Part shown: piece by piece, positions 5,483 through 9,484 of the stretch
Layout of the letters: each line of letters begins with the position of its first letter
How positions within the stretch are numbered: position 1 is the first letter of the stretch
The notes under the pieces: model-generated
Told to the model about the DNA's origin: nothing
Database searches by the model: none
Seen by the model: the letters and a program-made list of their open reading frames with translations, nothing else
Program-made: the position numbers and the translations under genes
Assembly (NCBI GenBank): GCA_021806185.1
Contig: JAJZXZ010000014.1
Location: forward strand, 1-9,484
Direction of reading: 5' to 3'
DNA from: Microcaldota archaeon
GTDB taxonomy: Archaea; Micrarchaeota; Micrarchaeia; Micrarchaeales; Micrarchaeaceae
DNA length: 9,484 nucleotides

Positions 5483-6160
5483 TTGGCGAAGCCTTACGTT
5501 AGCATAGTGATACCCACATTGAACGAAGCCCAAAACATAAGATGGCTCATCCCGGCGATCAGGAGGGTGATGCACGGGTACGCTTATGAGATAATAGTCG
5601 TGGACGGCCGCTCTGACGACGGGACGGCGAGAGTGGCGAGGTCGCTAGGCTGCAGGGTCATATCCGGGGACCTGAAGAAGGGCGAAGCTCTGATAAAGGG
5701 ATTCGCGGAATCGCGCGGCCGCATACTCATAGCGATGGACGCGGACCAGTCGCACAGGCCGAAGGAGCTGCGCCTCCTCATAGCCGGGATAGAGGCCGGC
5801 TACGACATGTGCACCGGGTCGAGGTTCATAACCGGGGGCGGCAGCGAGGACATCACCCCGTTCAGGATGTTCGGCAACAAGGTCTTCGTGGCGCTGGTCA
5901 ACCTGCTATACGGGTCGCATTACACCGACATAGCCTACGGCTACAACGCCTTCACAAGGCGCACCATACGCAAGCTGAGGCTCACAGAGACGGGCTTCGG
6001 GATAGAGACAGACATGCATACGAAAGCCGCGAAGTACCGCCTCAAGGTGATAGAGATACCGAGCTTCGAGAAGAAAAGGAGATCAGGGGCGGGCAAGCTG
6101 AGGAGCTTCAGCGACGGGCTGCTGATCCTTAGGATAATGTTTAGGAACCTATCCGGTTAG
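5483..6160 (+). CDS. Family 2 glycosyltransferase, dolichol-phosphate mannose synthase-like
   Basis: This is a 225-residue soluble GT-A enzyme. Order of motifs: VSIVIPTLNEAQNI (6-19), nucleotide-binding VVDGRSDDGT (39-48), LKKGEALIKGFAESRG (64-79), metal-binding DAD within AMDADQSHRP (84-93), GSRF (112-115), and the acceptor-side segment TDIAYGYNAFTRR (148-160). These match the DPM1/polyprenyl-phosphate sugar synthase branch of GT2, which moves a sugar from a nucleotide donor to dolichol phosphate at the inner membrane face. The family also contains forms with C-terminal membrane helices; none is present here, so it resembles the short catalytic-only type. The start is a TTG, supported by the SD-like motif. 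It follows the surface protein by 8 bp and very likely shares its mRNA. Its lipid-linked sugar could serve the GT-C enzyme encoded convergently. Sugar specificity cannot be read from the sequence. Confidence 0.87.
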   Translation: MAKPYVSIVIPTLNEAQNIRWLIPAIRRVMHGYAYEIIVVDGRSDDGTARVARSLGCRVISGDLKKGEALIKGFAESRGRILIAMDADQSHRPKELRLLIAGIEAGYDMCTGSRFITGGGSEDITPFRMFGNKVFVALVNLLYGSHYTDIAYGYNAFTRRTIRKLRLTETGFGIETDMHTKAAKYRLKVIEIPSFEKKRRSGAGKLRSFSDGLLILRIMFRNLSG

Positions 6161-7902
6161 GACGAGCCGTTCTTCAGCCCTGTAACGTAATCGAAGCCGT
6201 ATGTCTTGTTCTCCTCAGTGAAAGTGGAGTTGACTATGCTCTTGAGCGTGAACGTCTGGTTAATCGTCGTGCAGTAGTTGTTAGGGGTATAGCACCAGTA
6301 GCCCCAGTCCACCACCAGGCAGCTGTACTCGCTTTTGTACGTGCCGTAAGACTGCGCATTGAGGTAGCCTATCTGGGCCGACGTCTTGCCGTTTATTATC
6401 ATCAGCGTCGGGTCATAGCTGAATATAAGGCAGCTTGACGGCACTGCCGATATGCTGTTGTACACGAATCCTTCGTAGAACCTCGCGTCCGGGGCCTGAA
6501 GCACGTTGGCGGGCTTGACTCCCAGGAGCGGCGCCATTGCGTAGAGCGGGTAGAATATCGCGGCAAGCACGACCGCATAAGCTATCGCCCGCGCGGCCCT
6601 CGACCTGAATACCGATAGCACGCTCTTCCGCCTCACCTTTATCCCTTTCGTGAAAGACAACGACGCGAAGTAACCTCCAAGTATGCTGACCGGAGCCGCC
6701 ATCTCCAGCATGAATCTCCAGTCGACGCCGTATAGCACGGATCCCGCATAGAACGAGAGATACATCATGAAGAAGGCGCCGAACCACACCACAACGGCAA
6801 TCACCTCGCGCTTTTTCCTGAAGGCCATGGCGATGCCTCCGAGCACGGCGAAAAGAGTGTATATGAGCGGCTGCATCACGTAGTTGCTCTTGTAGTAGGC
6901 GTTAGTCCAGAACAGCACATTCGGGCAGAAGTTCGCCTCGATGCTCTTCAGGCCCAGCGTCTGGTTCGTTACTATCGCAGGTCCGGTCAGTACGCAGCTG
7001 TACGAGAGGTATGAGCTGGTGCCGACCCCGTAGTTGCCTGTCGTCAGCTGCGCGTATGTGTACACGGCCTCTGGGAGTATCGATACGGCAAAGAGCAGTA
7101 TGACGACGAGGAACAACGGTTCGAGCAGGTTCCTCTTGAGTATCTTTATGTCTTTGCGCAGGTTCCCCGTGTCGAGGATGAGGAACATCACAAGCAGCAC
7201 GGGCAGGTAGAGAAGGGCGTCTACCTTCATGTAGGAGACCAGCGCCGCGGATAGCAGCAGAGCGGCAAATGTCCAAAGGCTCTTCTTCCTCAGGAACACC
7301 AGCATGAAGAATATGGATATGAGGCCGAATGCTAGCATTGGCATGTCCGACGTGGTCGGCATGGCCCATACGAGGACCACGGGCGTCAGGCCCAGTATGA
7401 GCTCGGAGAAGAGCCCCGCTATGGGGTCCTTGAGGAGGACCGCACCCACCAGGAAAGCCATGAAGACCGCCACCGCAGTGACAGCGAGCAGAGTGTGGTA
7501 GGCTACTGCGAGCTGCACGCCGAAAAGGCCGAAGCTTATCGCGAGCAGGAACGACGTGCCAATCGGCTCATGGAATATCTGTCCCATTAGGCATGTGGTC
7601 GGTGTCCCGTAATTGCACATCCACGCCTGGCCGCTGTGCAGCAGGCTCACAGCGCCTGCCTGGTATATCACGTCATCGAAGAAAAGGAGCTGTGTCGGCT
7701 TCACTATCGCAAGCTCTGCGCCCAGGAATAACGCAACTATCGCAGCGGCCGCAAGCACATGCATCCACCTTATGCCGCTGCCCTTGAGCGCCGCGCGTAT
7801 CTGCCTCCTGCCAAACGCGGCAGACACGACCGTGCCTACGAAAGCGACGAGTATCCCGATAGTGAAGAGGTACTCGTCTACGCCAGCTGCGTTGAAACTC
7901 AA
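6157..7902 (-). CDS. Polytopic GT-C glycosyltransferase (GT39/PMT-like)
   Basis: This is a 581-residue membrane protein with a dozen or so hydrophobic segments over the first 460 residues and a soluble Cys- and Tyr-rich C-terminal domain with sequons (NQT, NST, NKT, NGS). After an N-terminal hydrophobic region comes LLFFDDVIYQAGA (72-84), an acidic pair on the first outside loop, then GQIFHEPIGTSFLLA (107-121). This arrangement is typical of GT39/ArnT-like GT-C enzymes, which move a sugar from a polyprenyl-phosphate donor onto protein or lipid outside the membrane. Starts: TTG at 7902 is chosen because AGGTG lies 6 nt upstream and it begins one base after the stop of the carbamoyltransferase gene; GTG at 7911 and TTG at 7929 are in-frame alternatives. 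The stop TAA overlaps the stop of the convergent GT2 gene. Donor and acceptor are unknown. Confidence 0.8.
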   Translation of the reverse strand: MSFNAAGVDEYLFTIGILVAFVGTVVSAAFGRRQIRAALKGSGIRWMHVLAAAAIVALFLGAELAIVKPTQLLFFDDVIYQAGAVSLLHSGQAWMCNYGTPTTCLMGQIFHEPIGTSFLLAISFGLFGVQLAVAYHTLLAVTAVAVFMAFLVGAVLLKDPIAGLFSELILGLTPVVLVWAMPTTSDMPMLAFGLISIFFMLVFLRKKSLWTFAALLLSAALVSYMKVDALLYLPVLLVMFLILDTGNLRKDIKILKRNLLEPLFLVVILLFAVSILPEAVYTYAQLTTGNYGVGTSSYLSYSCVLTGPAIVTNQTLGLKSIEANFCPNVLFWTNAYYKSNYVMQPLIYTLFAVLGGIAMAFRKKREVIAVVVWFGAFFMMYLSFYAGSVLYGVDWRFMLEMAAPVSILGGYFASLSFTKGIKVRRKSVLSVFRSRAARAIAYAVVLAAIFYPLYAMAPLLGVKPANVLQAPDARFYEGFVYNSISAVPSSCLIFSYDPTLMIINGKTSAQIGYLNAQSYGTYKSEYSCLVVDWGYWCYTPNNYCTTINQTFTLKSIVNSTFTEENKTYGFDYVTGLKNGSS

Positions 7903-7903
7903 T

Positions 7904-9484
7904 TCATGCACCTGCCTTGTTCGTGACAAAAAGCCCGTTTATGAACATGTACTTTGTCTTCGTCGCCTTCATCGTCTCAAGCGCGTCCTGCGGGGTGCGC
8001 ACTATCGGCAGCCCGTGTATGTTGAAGCTCGTGTTCAGGACAACGCCGTTGCCCGTATGCCTCTTCACGTGCTTGAGCAGGCTCATGTACAACGGATTCT
8101 CGGCGCCTACCATCTGCGGCCTAGCCGATCCATCGATGTGCATCGCTGCCCTGGTGAGCTCGCGCATCTCCTTCTTCACCATGTAGGCCATCGTCATGTA
8201 CTTGTCCACGCCCTTGCCGTCGTATTCCAGTATCGAGCCGGCCTCTTCCTCCAGCATCGACGGCGCGAAAGGCTGGAACCACTCCCTTTTCTTGACCCTG
8301 ACGTTCAGGCGCTCCTTCACCTCTTCCGACGAGCTCGGGGCGAGTATGCTCCTGTCTCCGAGAGCGCGCGGCCCGAACTCCATCCTTCCCTGGCACCAGA
8401 AGACGTAGTTGCCCTTGCTTATCAGCTCCGCAGCGTGCGACGCCTGCTCCGCCGCCGGCTCGCGCTGCACAGCCACGCTCCTCTCTCCCTTGAACGCGTG
8501 CTCGGTCTCGTTCTCATCGAACGAGTCTCCCAGGTATGCGGAGAATGCGTACTTCGACTTCCCGGTAAGCAGGTAATTCGTGTATAGCGCCGAGCCGAGC
8601 GCGATCCCGCCGTCGCCCATGTGCGGGAAGATGTACCAGCGCTTGAGCGCGTCAAGCCTCCTGACCATCATGTTCGCCTTGACGTTTGAGAATACGCCTC
8701 CTGCGAACGCGACGTCGTGCGCGTTGAACCTGTCTATCGAGTTGCTTACGAACTTGGTGAGTATGTTCTCGAAGAGCTGCTGCACGAAGTAGGAGAACTG
8801 CTCCCTCGGCGTCTTCCATGCGATCCTCTGCAGCATCCTGAACTGCTTAAGAGGCCCGTACCTAGCCCTGATTATTGTGCCTGTAGCGGAGAAGAAGTGC
8901 TTTAGCGCATTGTCCTCGAAATCGAACGGGTACGAGTAATCAGCCATCGCCATGAGCTTGCCCTCGTCCTCCATCTCGCGCATGCCGACTATGTTTGTCG
9001 CCTGCTCGTAGAATATCCCTAGCGAGTCCCTAGCCCCTATCGTTATGTGCCTGGCAAGCTTGCCGTCGTCAAAGGTGTTCACGGTGGCGGAGACTCCGTC
9101 GCCAAGCCCGTCGCACGTTATCACCAGCGGGTTGGCGAACGGGGATGTGAATGCCGCTGTTGCTGCATGGGCCGTGTGGTGCTCCACCACGTGCAGCTTG
9201 TAGTTCCTGAAGCCCATGTGGTTCAGCGACCTCGATATCACCGACCTGCTTATCGCCCCGCAGAGCGGCAGTATCCCAACCGTTGTCGTCATGTACTTGA
9301 TGTCGTGCCTGAGCCCCTCGAAGCTGGGCTTCAGCATCTTTCTCCTCCTGAACTGGTAGTAGCTCTCCCTTATGCCCGGGAATACCCTCCATAGCGTTTT
9401 GGCGAACTCGGTTGTGGTGAATGCTATGTTTTCTATCTCGTGGGGCTTCACCCTCGCGTGGTCGAGCGCAGCCTGTATCGACCT
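7904..9484 (-). CDS. O-carbamoyltransferase of the NodU/CmcH family, N-terminus cut by window edge
   Basis: The frame is open to the right edge, giving 526 visible residues; the first ones (RSIQAALDHARVKPHEIENIAF) match the usual N-terminal part of the family, so only a few dozen residues are missing. Numbering from the first visible codon: VEHHTAHAA (100-108) with the conserved HxxxH metal-binding histidines, TCDGLGDG (123-130), EDEGKLMAMA (172-181) and AFAGGVFSNVKANM (260-273) of the Kae1/ASKHA-like domain, HMGDGG (288-293), then the YrdC-like C-terminal signature MEFGPRALGDRSIL (368-381) and VLNTSFNIHG (482-491). Family members move a carbamoyl group from carbamoyl phosphate, through carbamoyl-AMP, onto a hydroxyl of a sugar or antibiotic. 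The GT-C gene follows one base later, so the likely acceptor is a sugar of a cell-surface glycan. The family is certain; the acceptor is inferred. Confidence 0.93.
   Translation of the reverse strand, partial: RSIQAALDHARVKPHEIENIAFTTTEFAKTLWRVFPGIRESYYQFRRRKMLKPSFEGLRHDIKYMTTTVGILPLCGAISRSVISRSLNHMGFRNYKLHVVEHHTAHAATAAFTSPFANPLVITCDGLGDGVSATVNTFDDGKLARHITIGARDSLGIFYEQATNIVGMREMEDEGKLMAMADYSYPFDFEDNALKHFFSATGTIIRARYGPLKQFRMLQRIAWKTPREQFSYFVQQLFENILTKFVSNSIDRFNAHDVAFAGGVFSNVKANMMVRRLDALKRWYIFPHMGDGGIALGSALYTNYLLTGKSKYAFSAYLGDSFDENETEHAFKGERSVAVQREPAAEQASHAAELISKGNYVFWCQGRMEFGPRALGDRSILAPSSSEEVKERLNVRVKKREWFQPFAPSMLEEEAGSILEYDGKGVDKYMTMAYMVKKEMRELTRAAMHIDGSARPQMVGAENPLYMSLLKHVKRHTGNGVVLNTSFNIHGLPIVRTPQDALETMKATKTKYMFINGLFVTNKAGA
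7909..7913 (-). promoter_or_regulatory. Shine-Dalgarno AGGTG for the GT-C gene
   Basis: On the minus strand AGGTG lies at the very end of the carbamoyltransferase gene, 6 nt before the TTG at 7902. It makes this TTG a better start than those further upstream and implies coupling with the preceding gene. Confidence 0.45.

Noticed and set aside
5478..5484. Run of T between the surface protein and GT2 genes as a terminator
   Set aside because: The T run is short, has no hairpin, and lies within the SD and start codon of the GT2 gene, so read-through is more likely.
7613..8587. Plus-strand open frame of 324 codons across the GT-C/carbamoyltransferase junction
   Set aside because: It is antisense to two genes with clear family motifs; its His/Arg/Leu-rich sequence matches no protein pattern.
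1..9484. tRNA, rRNA, CRISPR array, transposase or integrase
   Set aside because: Looked for on both strands; no cloverleaf, no regularly spaced repeat, and no DDE or tyrosine recombinase motifs were seen.

Overview
The window looks archaeal. Promoters carry TATA boxes about 25 bp upstream of starts, Shine-Dalgarno motifs are variants of GGTGAT placed 3-6 nt before start codons, TTG is used as a start, and Ile-ATA and Arg-AGG codons are frequent. The gene content (a mercuric reductase without an N-terminal metal-binding domain, an ArsR-type regulator, a dolichol-phosphate-mannose-synthase-like GT2 enzyme, a sequon-rich surface protein with one C-terminal anchor) would suit a small-genome archaeon from a metal-rich or acidic site, for example a Micrarchaeota-type DPANN lineage. 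That placement is inference from style and not shown by any marker gene.

Left part (1-1674): a partial minus-strand winged-helix protein is divergent from a plus-strand AAA-family ATPase with a C-terminal DUF4143/nuclease-like domain. The 148-bp spacer between them holds two TATA boxes, a tandem 16-bp repeat and a perfect 9-bp inverted repeat next to the ATPase TATA box. This part is visibly more A+T-rich than the rest.

Middle (1731-4586): a compact four-gene operon that reads as a mercury detoxification unit. It encodes a four-helix membrane protein with two vicinal Cys pairs (MerT-like in logic, not clearly in sequence), a membrane-anchored extracytoplasmic thioredoxin-fold protein with WCSTC but no recognisable cis-proline, an ArsR repressor whose three cysteines have the same spacing as the CmtR metal site, and a MerA flavoprotein ending in a Cys-Cys pair. 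Likely flow: Hg(II) is captured outside by the thioredoxin-fold protein, passed through the Cys-Cys membrane protein, and reduced to Hg(0) by MerA, with the ArsR protein sensing the metal. A dyad between the TATA box and the first start codon is a candidate operator. merA seems to start at a non-canonical ATA codon right after a perfect GGTGAT.

Right part (4614-9484): cell-surface and glycan genes. A single-span surface protein with nine N-glycosylation sequons and a soluble GT2 glycosyltransferase are co-directional on the plus strand. They converge, with overlapping stop codons, on a minus-strand pair: a polytopic GT-C (GT39-like) glycosyltransferase and, upstream of it, a NodU/CmcH-type O-carbamoyltransferase that runs off the right edge. 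Together they suggest synthesis of a modified, possibly carbamoylated, surface glycan. I see no tRNA, rRNA, CRISPR array or transposase, and no gene-free stretch longer than 300 bases.
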